Assembly (NCBI GenBank): GCA_012033495.1
Contig: JAAUQT010000033.1
Span: 1 to 36,498 of the forward strand
Length of the DNA stretch: 36,498 nucleotides
Source of the DNA: Cyanobacteria bacterium RM1_2_2
Lineage (GTDB): Bacteria > Cyanobacteriota > Cyanobacteriia > Elainellales > Elainellaceae
Reading direction: 5' to 3'
A model generated the notes under the pieces. That model worked only from the letters and a program-made list of their open reading frames with translations, ran no database searches and had not been told where the DNA came from. Positions 23,699-33,003 of the stretch are shown in pieces; position 1 is the stretch's first letter; each line of letters begins with the position of its first letter. The position numbers were made by a program, and so were the translations under genes.

Positions 23699-25249
23699 AT
23701 GGGGCAGGACGCAATTCATCAACGGCTCGCCATCCGTCATGGCAGTGCGTTGCCTCCCGAATTTGAGAAGTTTACGACACTCCCTCAACTGCTCTATCAG
23801 GCTGCTCAAGGAACACACGGAATTTTCCATCGGTTGGCTAATAGCCTCGAAGCCACCCAGACCTATGCAGAATTACTGCACGAAGCGGCGTGCGTCCTCC
23901 AAGGGTTGAGGCGGCTTGGCTTACAGCCCCAAGACTGCGTGATTCTGCACTGTTCAACTAGCCGAGCCTTTCTGACGGCATTTTGGGGGTGTGTGCTGGG
24001 TGGGTTTGTGCCCGTCCCGATTGCTCCAGCCTTAGATTATTCTACTGACAATTATAAAACCAGTGGCTTGCGGTGTGCGGTGCAGAGCCTAGAGCAGCCG
24101 ATTATTCTGACCTGTCAAGCTTTGCAAGGGGCAGTGCAGGAATATTGCCAGAAATTTGTTGCCCGATTCGATGCGACACCCCCACTCAACAGCGACCGGG
24201 TTGTGACTTTGGACGCCTTGATGATGAATCCTCCGGCAACCGAGTTTCACGCGGCTCAACCCGATGACTTAGCCTTGTTGCTGTTCACGTCCGGCAGCAC
24301 AGGTGTCCCGAAAGGCGTGATGTTGAGTCACCGCAATTTGCTGGTCAGCATGTATGGCATGGCGACGGTGAATCAGTGTTCTGCGGACGCTATTAGCCTG
24401 AACTGGATGCCGTTAGAGCATGTGGCTAGCTTGGTGATGTTTCATCTGACGCAGGTATATGTCGGCTGCCAGCAGGTGCAGGTGGCAAACGAGGTGATTT
24501 TGTCTGAGCCGCTGAAGTGGCTAGATTTAATTGATCGGTATCGCGTCACCCACACATGGGCCCCTAACTTTGCCTATGGTTTGGTGAGTGAGCGCCTGAC
24601 GGCAACCCAACGAAACTGGGATCTTTCCTGTTTGCGCTGGATGGGAAATGGTGCAGAGGCGGTGGTGGGCAAAACGACGCGGCGATTTTTGCAATTGTTA
24701 GCAGCCTATGGACTGGGCGAGCACACCGTTAGTCCGGGTTATGGCATGTCGGAAACCTGTTCAGGGATTGTGCATTCCCATCAGTTTTCGGTGCAAACCA
24801 CCTCTGACGCAGATGCTTTTGTGGAGGTGGGGCAACCAATTCCGGGTGTTTCGCTGCGGATCGTGGATGCTGAAAATCATTTGGTGGCAGAAGGCACTAT
24901 CGGACGCTTGCAGGTGCGCGGCGAAACCGTAATGCAGGGCTATTACAATCGTCCCGATCTCAATCAGCAGGTGTTCGTGGACGGCTGGTTGGATACAGGC
25001 GACTTAGGCTACCTGAACGCGGGGCGGCTCACTATCACCGGACGTCAAAAAGAGGTGATTATTATCAACGGCGTTAATTATTACAATCACGACATCGAAG
25101 CGGCTGTGGAGGCGCTGTCGGGCATCACCGTTTCTTTTACCGCAGCCTGTGCCGTGCGTCGGCTCGAAGATGCCACCGATCAGTTAGCGATTTTTTCAGT
25201 CCCGATCAGATTGCCTCAACGTCAGAAGCATCGGATGCGCAAACGCTGA
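23699..25249 (+). CDS. Loading adenylation domain (acyl/aryl-AMP ligase) of the PKS, frame-truncated
   Basis: 516 residues as it stands. An ANL-superfamily adenylation core: FTSGSTGVPKG (residues 196-206) is the phosphate loop, GYGMSE is A5, DTGDLGYL is A7, and GRQKEVIIINGVNYYNHDIE (residue 448 on) is the hinge. The last motif resembles the loading adenylation domains of cyanobacterial mixed PKS lines and FAAL-like ligases. Substrate may be a fatty or an aryl acid and is not predictable here. The natural protein should continue into the following PKS frame. At the T6 run (25191-25196) the frame reads AIFSVP and stops at 25249, whereas a -1 shift gives AIFFSPDQIAS and continues without a stop. 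The C-terminal lysine motif (NLGKVQRRQ) is in the next frame, so this piece alone lacks its second-half catalytic lysine. ATG 23699 has AGGAG 4 bases upstream. Confidence 0.85.
   Translation: MGQDAIHQRLAIRHGSALPPEFEKFTTLPQLLYQAAQGTHGIFHRLANSLEATQTYAELLHEAACVLQGLRRLGLQPQDCVILHCSTSRAFLTAFWGCVLGGFVPVPIAPALDYSTDNYKTSGLRCAVQSLEQPIILTCQALQGAVQEYCQKFVARFDATPPLNSDRVVTLDALMMNPPATEFHAAQPDDLALLLFTSGSTGVPKGVMLSHRNLLVSMYGMATVNQCSADAISLNWMPLEHVASLVMFHLTQVYVGCQQVQVANEVILSEPLKWLDLIDRYRVTHTWAPNFAYGLVSERLTATQRNWDLSCLRWMGNGAEAVVGKTTRRFLQLLAAYGLGEHTVSPGYGMSETCSGIVHSHQFSVQTTSDADAFVEVGQPIPGVSLRIVDAENHLVAEGTIGRLQVRGETVMQGYYNRPDLNQQVFVDGWLDTGDLGYLNAGRLTITGRQKEVIIINGVNYYNHDIEAAVEALSGITVSFTAACAVRRLEDATDQLAIFSVPIRLPQRQKHRMRKR
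25191..25196 (+). other. T6 frameshift site joining adenylation and PKS frames
   Basis: Six T bases between GCGA and CAGTCC. Reading one T more, or slipping by -1 on the TTT codon, fuses the two frames into a 2,829-residue protein across 23699-32187. A homopolymer sequencing error, a true mutation and slippage all fit. Confidence 0.8.
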
Positions 25250-25311
25250 TTGAACTGATTAAAACCATCCGGCGACAGGTCGTACAAACGATTGGAATTA
25301 CGCCCAGCTAT

Positions 25312-28300
25312 GTGATTCCGGTGGCTCAGAGCGAAATTCCGAAAACCAACCTGGGCAAAGTTCAGCGCCGTCAGTTAGCACAACGGTTCGCGGCCGGAGA
25401 ATTTGATGGGCTGGTTCAGCAGCTAGACGCCCCACTCACTCGCCCCACTTTAACAGCCGATCACCTGCCGCAAAATCAGCGAGAGCAAGAAATCGCCCAG
25501 ATTTGGCAAACCGTGTTGCGTCTGCCAGCCGTTGGCATTCACGATAATTTCTTTGAATTGGGCGGCACATCGCTGCTTTTAATGCAAGTTTTGCAGCAGT
25601 TACAGGCTCGTTTCGATCAAGACCTCTCTGCTGTAACGCTGTTTCAACATCCCACGATTGCAGCTTTGGCATCGTATCTTGGTCAATCGGGTCTTGGTCA
25701 AGAGAATCTTGGTCAGGATAAATCAACTGAGTTGCGAACGCTACGACGTAATGTTAGTAGCGCAAATGTGAACAATGGAGATATTGCTGTAATTGGTATG
25801 GCGTGTCGGTTTCCGGGTGCGAATACCATCAAGCAATTTTGGCAAAATCTCTGTGATGGGGTTGAATCTATTTCGTTCTTTACCGATGAAGAAATTCTGG
25901 CGTCGGGGGTTGATCCGCATCTGGTGCAGCACCCAGATTACGTCAAAGCCAGCCCGATTCTTGATGTTGATGTTGCCGCTTTTGATGCCGACTTTTTTGG
26001 CTACAGTCCTAAAGAAGCCAGCCTGCTCGACCCGCAGCAACGCCTCCTGCTGGAATGCGCTTGGGAAAGTCTCGAAGATGCTGGATACAATCCGTTAACC
26101 TATCCTACTGTGTATGGTGGAGCGATCGGACTTTATGCAGGCGCGTCAACGAATACTTACTTGCTCAACTCGGTCTACCCGAATCGCCATCAGCTTGATC
26201 CTAACGACTCGCTGAATGTACTGACCCTCAGTTCAATGGGCGGCTTCCAGCTTGCTACCGCCAATGATAAGGACTATTTGACCACGCGAGTGTCCTATAA
26301 GCTTAATCTAACCGGCCCCAGTGTCAACGTGCAAACGGCTTGCTCTACCTCGCTTGTGGCAATTCACATGGCGCGGCAAAGTTTGCTCAACGGCGAGTGT
26401 GACATGGCGTTGGCGGGCGGCGTATCGGTACACACTCCGCAGAAAGTCGGGCATCTCTACCAAGAGGGCATGATTTTGTCGCCGGATGGTCACTGTCGCG
26501 CCTTTGATGCCAGTGCTGCCGGAACAATTTTTGGCAGCGGTGCGGGAGTAGTGGTACTCAAACGCCTCGATCAGGCTATTGCAGACGGCGATCAAATTTA
26601 TGCGGTGATCAAAGGCTCAGCGATTGGTAACGATGGCGGGCAAAAAGTTGGCTATTTCGCGCCCCAAGCCGCAGGACAGGCAAGAGTTGCAGCCGAAGCG
26701 TTTGCGGTGGCAGGCATTGATCCAGCGAGTCTTGGTTATCTCGAAGCACACGGAACTGGAACGGCTTTAGGTGATCCGATCGAGATGGCTGGATTGACAC
26801 AAGCTTTCCGCCTCAGTACACGGCAGCGGCAATTTTGCGCGATCGGTTCTGTGAAAACTAATGTGGGACATTTGAATATTGCATCGGGAATAGTAGGATT
26901 TATCAAAACAGCACTTTGCTTGCATCACAAACAGATTCCGCCTAGTCTGCATTTTGAAACGCCCAACCCGCAGATTGATTTCGCTAACAGCCCCTTTTAT
27001 GTCAACGCCCAATTAACCGCATGGGTGACAGATGCGCCGCGTCGAGCTAGCGTCAACTCACTCGGCATCGGCGGCACAAATGTACATGTGGTCTTAGAAG
27101 AAAGCGCGGCTCAAGCTCCAGGCAAGCTCGAAGTGCCATCGTTCCCTCAGCTTTTAACCCTATCTGCCAAAAGCATATCTGCTCTGCAAGCGTTAATATA
27201 TGATTATTGTTCTCATCTTATAGACGCTGATGTTTCCTTATCCGCTCTGTGCTTTACAACCAATGTGGGACGTGTCCATTTTAATCATCGCCTCGCCATC
27301 ATTGCCACTTCCCTACCTGAACTGCGGCAGAAATTAGGGCAGTTAGCCACTAGACAACAGCCAGAACAAGCGTTCCAGGCTCAGGTTCAAAATACAGCTA
27401 GCCAACCGAGTGTTGTTTTTCTGTTCACCGGACAAGGCTCTCAGTATCAGGGCATGGGACAGGAACTATACAAAACTTGCCCAGCGTTTCGAGCCGCAGT
27501 TGATCGCTGCAACCAGATTATACGGCAGGAATTAGGGCAGTCGATTTTAACCGTGATGTGGGAGTCAGATGCTCTGCATCAAACGCTCTACACTCAACCT
27601 GCTTTGTTTACGATCGAGTATGCCCTAGCGCAAATGTGGATGGATTGGGGCGTGATGCCGTCTGCGGTGATGGGACATAGTGTTGGTGAATATGTGGCAG
27701 CTTGTATCGCAGGTGTATTCAGCCTAGAGGATGCTTTGAGGCTGGTGATTGCTAGGGGGAAGTTGATTCAACAACTACCGTCTGGGATGATGGTTGCGGT
27801 CATGGCAGATGAACGTCAAGTCGGTCATTTGATTGCTGGATATGAGAATCAGGTTAGTATTGCCGCGATTAATGGCGATAGGAATATTGTAATCTCTGGC
27901 TCTCCTGCCTCGGTTCAGCAGGTCATGGCTCAGATCACTGCTAGCGGCATCAAAACGAAGCCACTCAGCGTCTCTCATGCTTTTCACTCGCCGATGATGG
28001 AGCCAATCCTGACAGAATTTGAGCACGTTGCCTGTCAGATTCGCTATGCTGCACCGCAAATCCCTCTTGTTTCTAACCTGACCGGAACAACTGCGACTCC
28101 CGCGATTGCCACGCCCAACTACTGGTGTCAGCACATCCGGCAGCCTATCCGATTCACTGACGGGGTGGCAACGCTGCACCATGCTGGATACAGAATCTTT
28201 CTGGAATGCGGGCCCAAACCGATTCTCATTGGGATGATGCGGGCGAATTCTGAAGAAGCGGATTCTATTTATCTTCCTAGCCTTCATCCAACTCAATCAG

Positions 28301-31300
28301 CCTGGAATAGTCTGCTTCATAGTCTCGCGCATCTCTATGTTCACGGCGTATCCATTGATTGGAACTCCTTTCATCGTTCTAATGCCCATCGCCGCATTTC
28401 TCTACCAACTTATCCTTTTCAACGTCAACGCTATTGGCTAGAGCCATCTTCACCTCGCCCTACGATTCATTCTGTTCATCCGCTGTTGGGACAACGCATC
28501 ATCACCCCAAAAGAGGTTTTGTTTCAGGCTCAAGCCGCTATAATGCCTGCTTTTTTGCAAGATCATTGCGTCAGTCAAGCAATTGTTTTTCCAGCAGCGG
28601 CTTTTGTAGAAATGATGTTGGCGGCAGGACAACTGATACTAAAAACGTCAGCGTTAACATTAGCAGATATTACCATTCAGCAGAAATTGTTGTTGTCAGA
28701 GAACGGCAATAGAACAATTCAGACTATTTTTGATCAGGCAGAAAAATCTATTCAAATCTACAGTTTAGATGAATCAGATAGCACTGATCTCACAGATTGG
28801 CGGCTACACTGCTCTGGCACAGTTACGGCAGATCAACGGACTACGCAAAGTATCGATATACAGCAACTTTGCCAAACCCTACCCGAAAAACAATCGGCAT
28901 TTGATCACTACCAACAGTGTCAGGCTCAAGGATTAATTTATGGTAGTTGCTTTCAAGCAGTTCGGCAAATTTGGCGACGAGACGGTGAGGCTCTAGGACA
29001 GATCGAGCTACCTGCTGCGGTTGCGAATGCTGCTTCGTCCTATTCGTCCTATTGTTGCCATCCTATTCTACTCGATGCCGCCCTGCAAGTTATTGCGTCT
29101 GCTCTACCGACCACGCTTCAATCTCGACTCTATCTACCCACTCATATTGATCAACTTCACTGGATTAATCAGCCAATCTTTTCTGATTCATTCTGGAGCC
29201 ATGTTCAGCTAAATTCTTGGCAGCAGGACGCAAAGTTCCTATCGGCTACCATTTCTTTGTACAATCAGACAGGTACTCTCGTTGTCAAAATTGAGCATCT
29301 CACTCTTCAACATCAGGATCAAACGGTTGCTCTGCTGAATTCCGATTTGTCAAACTCTAAACAATGGCATCAGTGGTTGTATACGGCAAAATGGCAATCA
29401 CAACCGCTATCTCTCTCGGAGTCTAAGCCATCATCTGGGTCGTTCACTGAATCTGATATTTGGCTAATTTTTGCCGATCGCTTTGGTGTTGCAGTTCAGT
29501 TAGCCGAACAGCTTCGATCTCGCCACCAAAACTGCTATCTGATTTATTCAACAGATCACTCAAGTAGTAAAGCTTTCCATGTTGATCCTACAAGTCTAGC
29601 GGACTTCGAGCGGTTGCTGCTAGCGATTAAGCGCTTAGAGAGTGAGCCAGACCAGAAGCTATTTACAGTCCGGGGCGTGGTTCACCTCTGGAGTTTAGAC
29701 TGTAAGAACGATGTGAGATCTACTTGGGCATCCGATCAGGGAGCCTTACATTTGGTGCAAACTCTGGCAAAACTAGGTTTATCGCCTCAATGTTGGTTTG
29801 TGACTCAGGGAGCGCAAACGGTTGGCGATCGGAAAATTTGCCATCCTGCCCAAGCTTGTCTTTGGGGAATGGGCAAGGTGATTGCGTTAGAACATCCCGA
29901 ATTCTCGAATGTGCAGATTGATCTTGATCCAGATCACTTGAATTTTGCTGCCAGTCAGCTATTTGAAGAAATCCAAACTGGTAGTTCTGAAACGCAAATC
30001 GCATTCTGCAAAAACGAACGCTACGTTGCAAGACTCGTACCGCAGCCGTTCACCTCAACATTTTCAGATCGATCACAGTTGATGCGTTTAGAGGTCTCAG
30101 AACGCGGTAGCTTAGAAAATCTGTGTTGGCAGCCCGTTCAGCGTCGAGCGCCTGATCGAAATGAAATTGAAATTCGCGTACAGGCAACGGGGCTTAACTT
30201 CCGTGATGTTTTGAATGCGCTCGATTTATATCCAGGAGAAGCCGGATTGTTAGGGTTGGAGTGTGCCGGAGACGTAGTTGCAGTTGGTGCTGATGTTGAA
30301 AATTTTTGCGTCGGTGATGCGGTGGTCGCCATTGCCGCAGGGAGTTTCAGCCAATTTGTGACCACTCCGGCTGCCCTTGCTGCGCTCAAGCCTCCCCAAA
30401 TCGACGTGACGGCAGCAGCGACGATTCCCACCGCTTTTTTGACGGCAACTTATGCGCTGCGCGAATTGGCTCACCTCAAGGCAGGCGATCGGGTTTTAAT
30501 CCATGCGGCGGCAGGCGGAGTCGGACAGGCGGCAATTCAGGTTGCCCAGCAGGTTGGCGCGGAAGTGTTTGCAACCGCGTCTTCTAGTAAATGGCATGTT
30601 CTTCGGTCGCAGGGGATTGAGCACATTTTTGACTCTCGATCGCTAGGGTTTGCTGATGCTGTCCTGTCTGCAACGCGGGGCAAAGGCGTAGATGTGGTGC
30701 TGAATAGCTTAACGGGCGAATTTATTCCCAAAAGTTTGCAGGCACTATGTCTGGGCGGAAGCTGGGTGGAAATCGGCAAAACGGAAGTGTGGACAGCGGC
30801 ACAAGTTGCCGCAATCCGACCTGACGTGCGTTCCTTTCTGGTGGATTTAGTGGAATTGACGCAGCAACAGCCTGCCCGCATCCAAGCGATGCTGCGTGAC
30901 TTGATGCCGCAGTTTCAGTCGGGACTGCTTCACCCTCTACCGCAGACTTGCTTCCCCGCGAATCAGGCAATTGAGGCATTTCGGTTCATGCAGCGAGCGC
31001 AGCAGATCGGCAAAATTGTGGTGACTCAGAGCCATTCGACTGAGCCGCTCATTCGCTCAGACGGAACATATCTGATCACCGGCGGCTATGGGGGGGTGGG
31101 GCTGCAAGTTGCCCGGTGGCTGATTGAACAAGGCGCAACCCATCTGATTTTGGTCGGGCGTGCCCCTTCAAGCGCTGCCCAAACTGCGATTTGGGCATTA
31201 CAGCAGCGAGCCAGCGTGGAAATTGTGCAAGCTGACATTGCAGATCGAGAGCAGGTCGCGGCTTTGCTGGCTTCTCCGGACTGCTCTTTGCTGCGCGGCA

Positions 31301-32187
31301 TTATTCATGCGGCTGGAATCCTTGACGACGGCATTTTGCTGCAACAAACGTGGAGTCGGTTCGCAGCAGTGATGGCTCCCAAAGTACAGGGCGCTTGGAA
31401 TCTGCACACGTTCACTCAAACGCGACCGCTCGATTTCTTTGTCATGTTTTCCTCAGCCGCTTCACTGATTGGCTCAGCCGGACAAGCCAACTATGCGGCT
31501 GCCAATGCGTTTCTTGATGCGTTGTCCCACTATCGACGTTCGCTTGGGCTACCTGCCCTCAGCATCAACTGGGGCGCATGGAATCAAGTTGGAATGGCAT
31601 CTCGAATCCAATCTGCTATGCGAACGGGAATGGCGCCAATTGAGCCAGAACAAGGTTTGGAGATACTGGCGTGTTTATTACGGCACTCGGAAGCACAAGT
31701 CGGTGTGTTGCCGCTCGACCTAGACCCATGGCAGGCTCCAGCCTCACCATTTTTCGCTCAACTGCCTACCCGCTCTGCATCAACAGCTTCACAATCCCAC
31801 GAGCAAAGCGCACTAGCCCCACCCGATTCGCAAAGCTTGGCGTCCCATATTCGAGCGCAGATTGGCAAAATTTTGGGCGTAGATGGCGCAACTCTCGATT
31901 CAAATCAAGGCTTATCAGAACTCGGCATCGATTCTCTCACGGCAGTGGAGTTGCGGAATACGCTGCAAAAGCAGTTGGGCTGTCCCCTACCGTCCACGCT
32001 CTTATTTGACTATCCCACCATCGCAGCCCTGACTCAGTATTTGCAGCAGACTCTCTGCCCAGAGCTACGCACAGCAGTTTGTTCCGAGAACTTAATGCAA
32101 TTCAACCCAATTGACCAGCTTTCAGAGGCAGAAGCCGAAGCCTTGCTATTACAGGAGTTAGAACACCTCGGTGAACACCTCGCATAA
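25312..32187 (+). CDS. Type I PKS: (A-tail)-ACP-KS-AT-DH-ER-KR-ACP-docking
   Basis: 2,291 residues from a formal GTG; the frame is open upstream to the T6 site, and the true protein begins at 23699. Order, with residues counted from GTG: adenylation tail with Lys16; ACP1 (Ser87 in LGGTSLL); KS from 157 (Cys344, His480, His520); AT from about 700 (Ser790 in GHSVG, HAFH at 889, typical of malonyl-CoA); DH from about 1056 (His1085, Asp1255 in DAALQ); ER (HAAAGGVG at 1731); KR (TGGYGGVG at 1923, LDD at 2004-2006, Tyr2061, B-type); ACP2 (Ser2208 in GIDSL). The last 25 residues (FNPIDQLSEAEAEALLLQEL) look like a C-terminal docking helix. There is no thioesterase, sulfotransferase or methyltransferase. 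Predicted chemistry: load an acid, add one malonyl unit and reduce it fully. The DH motif has Gln where Gly is usual (HCVSQAIVFP). Confidence 0.93.
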   Translation: MIPVAQSEIPKTNLGKVQRRQLAQRFAAGEFDGLVQQLDAPLTRPTLTADHLPQNQREQEIAQIWQTVLRLPAVGIHDNFFELGGTSLLLMQVLQQLQARFDQDLSAVTLFQHPTIAALASYLGQSGLGQENLGQDKSTELRTLRRNVSSANVNNGDIAVIGMACRFPGANTIKQFWQNLCDGVESISFFTDEEILASGVDPHLVQHPDYVKASPILDVDVAAFDADFFGYSPKEASLLDPQQRLLLECAWESLEDAGYNPLTYPTVYGGAIGLYAGASTNTYLLNSVYPNRHQLDPNDSLNVLTLSSMGGFQLATANDKDYLTTRVSYKLNLTGPSVNVQTACSTSLVAIHMARQSLLNGECDMALAGGVSVHTPQKVGHLYQEGMILSPDGHCRAFDASAAGTIFGSGAGVVVLKRLDQAIADGDQIYAVIKGSAIGNDGGQKVGYFAPQAAGQARVAAEAFAVAGIDPASLGYLEAHGTGTALGDPIEMAGLTQAFRLSTRQRQFCAIGSVKTNVGHLNIASGIVGFIKTALCLHHKQIPPSLHFETPNPQIDFANSPFYVNAQLTAWVTDAPRRASVNSLGIGGTNVHVVLEESAAQAPGKLEVPSFPQLLTLSAKSISALQALIYDYCSHLIDADVSLSALCFTTNVGRVHFNHRLAIIATSLPELRQKLGQLATRQQPEQAFQAQVQNTASQPSVVFLFTGQGSQYQGMGQELYKTCPAFRAAVDRCNQIIRQELGQSILTVMWESDALHQTLYTQPALFTIEYALAQMWMDWGVMPSAVMGHSVGEYVAACIAGVFSLEDALRLVIARGKLIQQLPSGMMVAVMADERQVGHLIAGYENQVSIAAINGDRNIVISGSPASVQQVMAQITASGIKTKPLSVSHAFHSPMMEPILTEFEHVACQIRYAAPQIPLVSNLTGTTATPAIATPNYWCQHIRQPIRFTDGVATLHHAGYRIFLECGPKPILIGMMRANSEEADSIYLPSLHPTQSAWNSLLHSLAHLYVHGVSIDWNSFHRSNAHRRISLPTYPFQRQRYWLEPSSPRPTIHSVHPLLGQRIITPKEVLFQAQAAIMPAFLQDHCVSQAIVFPAAAFVEMMLAAGQLILKTSALTLADITIQQKLLLSENGNRTIQTIFDQAEKSIQIYSLDESDSTDLTDWRLHCSGTVTADQRTTQSIDIQQLCQTLPEKQSAFDHYQQCQAQGLIYGSCFQAVRQIWRRDGEALGQIELPAAVANAASSYSSYCCHPILLDAALQVIASALPTTLQSRLYLPTHIDQLHWINQPIFSDSFWSHVQLNSWQQDAKFLSATISLYNQTGTLVVKIEHLTLQHQDQTVALLNSDLSNSKQWHQWLYTAKWQSQPLSLSESKPSSGSFTESDIWLIFADRFGVAVQLAEQLRSRHQNCYLIYSTDHSSSKAFHVDPTSLADFERLLLAIKRLESEPDQKLFTVRGVVHLWSLDCKNDVRSTWASDQGALHLVQTLAKLGLSPQCWFVTQGAQTVGDRKICHPAQACLWGMGKVIALEHPEFSNVQIDLDPDHLNFAASQLFEEIQTGSSETQIAFCKNERYVARLVPQPFTSTFSDRSQLMRLEVSERGSLENLCWQPVQRRAPDRNEIEIRVQATGLNFRDVLNALDLYPGEAGLLGLECAGDVVAVGADVENFCVGDAVVAIAAGSFSQFVTTPAALAALKPPQIDVTAAATIPTAFLTATYALRELAHLKAGDRVLIHAAAGGVGQAAIQVAQQVGAEVFATASSSKWHVLRSQGIEHIFDSRSLGFADAVLSATRGKGVDVVLNSLTGEFIPKSLQALCLGGSWVEIGKTEVWTAAQVAAIRPDVRSFLVDLVELTQQQPARIQAMLRDLMPQFQSGLLHPLPQTCFPANQAIEAFRFMQRAQQIGKIVVTQSHSTEPLIRSDGTYLITGGYGGVGLQVARWLIEQGATHLILVGRAPSSAAQTAIWALQQRASVEIVQADIADREQVAALLASPDCSLLRGIIHAAGILDDGILLQQTWSRFAAVMAPKVQGAWNLHTFTQTRPLDFFVMFSSAASLIGSAGQANYAAANAFLDALSHYRRSLGLPALSINWGAWNQVGMASRIQSAMRTGMAPIEPEQGLEILACLLRHSEAQVGVLPLDLDPWQAPASPFFAQLPTRSASTASQSHEQSALAPPDSQSLASHIRAQIGKILGVDGATLDSNQGLSELGIDSLTAVELRNTLQKQLGCPLPSTLLFDYPTIAALTQYLQQTLCPELRTAVCSENLMQFNPIDQLSEAEAEALLLQELEHLGEHLA
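25678..25719 (+). repeat. In-frame 15-bp repeat in the ACP1-KS linker
   Basis: CTTGGTCAATCGGGT (25678-25692), CTTGGTCAAGAGAAT (25693-25707) and a partial CTTGGTCAGGAT (25708-25719) encode a repeated Leu-Gly-Gln pentapeptide in the linker between the first carrier domain and the ketosynthase. Confidence 0.93.
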
Positions 32188-32240
32188 GTTGGCACACCAT
32201 AATATATTAAATCAGCAACAGAATCCCCAACATTGGGATC

Positions 32241-32374
32241 GGGTTTCGACTGCGCTCAACCCACTTGGCTACCTGAACTGCCAAGCCGTGATAGTAGGGA
32301 TAGTCGGTGTATTGGTTCGCATTTAACTCAGAATTGTCTCAGGAATTATAGTGAAGGTGAGCGCAGCAGGAACC
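32241..32374. repeat. Dispersed repeat copy with inverted partner enclosing a metH fragment
   Basis: A copy of the dispersed repeat (GGTTTCGACTGCGCTCAACC with one more base each side) is at 32241-32262. A degenerate inverted copy, GGTGAGCGCAGCAGGAACC, is at 32356-32374. The 53-bp metH-derived fragment lies between them. The right arm overlaps the leader of the Uma2 gene. Confidence 0.65.
32268..32320 (-). pseudogene. Remnant of a metH coding sequence
   Basis: The 53 bases at 32268-32320 match 33290-33342 of the nearby metH gene at 47 positions without gaps. Five of the six differences fall at third codon positions of the metH frame. The encoded stretch is the activation-domain segment around [17 protein letters not shown]. 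Similarity stops abruptly on both sides. It is a fragment of a once-functional, diverged metH copy, not a simple recent duplication. Confidence 0.8.
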
Positions 32375-32381
32375 AACGCCC

Positions 32382-32984
32382 ATGACTACACTCTTGATTC
32401 AGCCTGGAACTTCACCCTTGACAGTGGAATTGCCGTTGTTAGCCCAAATGACCGAGCAGCAGTTTTATGAGTTTTGCCTCGCTAATCGAGATTTGCGAAT
32501 TGAACGAACGGCAGCAGGAGATGTGATCATTGTGCCGCCTGCTTTTTCCGATACGGGCAATCGCAGTTTTAATCTGGCGGTTCAGCTTGGCAGTTGGGCA
32601 GAGCAAGACAGCACCGGAATTGGCTTTGATTCGAGTACCGGGTTTACCCTCCCGAATGGCGCGACTCGCTCTCCAGATGCAGCTTGGATTCGGCAGGAGC
32701 GTTGGAATACGCTCACAGAAGCCGAGAAAGCCTCTTTTGCGCCCATCTGTCCTGACTTTGTGGTTGAACTGCGTTCGGCAAGCGATTCGCTGAGCGGACT
32801 GCAAGCCAAAATGCAGGAATATATCGAGAATGGCGCGGCGCTCGGTTGGCTGATAGCTCGAAAAAATCGTACTGTCTATGTCTACCGTCCTAATCAAACC
32901 CCTACCATTCTGCACCAGCCTGAAACCGTCAGCGGCGAGTCAGAATTACCGGGCTTTCAGTTGCGAATGGCAAAGATTTGGTGA
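32382..32984 (+). CDS. Uma2 family (DUF820) putative restriction endonuclease-like protein
   Basis: 200 residues, usual family length. MTEQQFYEFCLANRDLRIERTAAGDVIIVPPA is the typical N-terminal part. The PD-(D/E)xK-like core is RSPDAAWI, then FAPICPDFVVELRSASDSLSGLQAKMQEYIENGAALGWLI, with Asp, Glu (VELRS) and the Lys/Gln region at QAKM. The tail (RTVYVYRPNQTPTILHQPETVSGE...LPGFQLRMAKIW) is standard for the family. These genes are abundant and often mobile in cyanobacteria and their biological role is uncertain; nuclease activity is inferred from the fold. Convergent with metH (20 bases apart) and flanked on the left by the metH fragment and the dispersed repeat. ATG 32382 matches the family start. 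Confidence 0.88.
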   Translation: MTTLLIQPGTSPLTVELPLLAQMTEQQFYEFCLANRDLRIERTAAGDVIIVPPAFSDTGNRSFNLAVQLGSWAEQDSTGIGFDSSTGFTLPNGATRSPDAAWIRQERWNTLTEAEKASFAPICPDFVVELRSASDSLSGLQAKMQEYIENGAALGWLIARKNRTVYVYRPNQTPTILHQPETVSGESELPGFQLRMAKIW

Positions 32985-33003
32985 TGTCCTTCTACAAAAG
33001 GAA

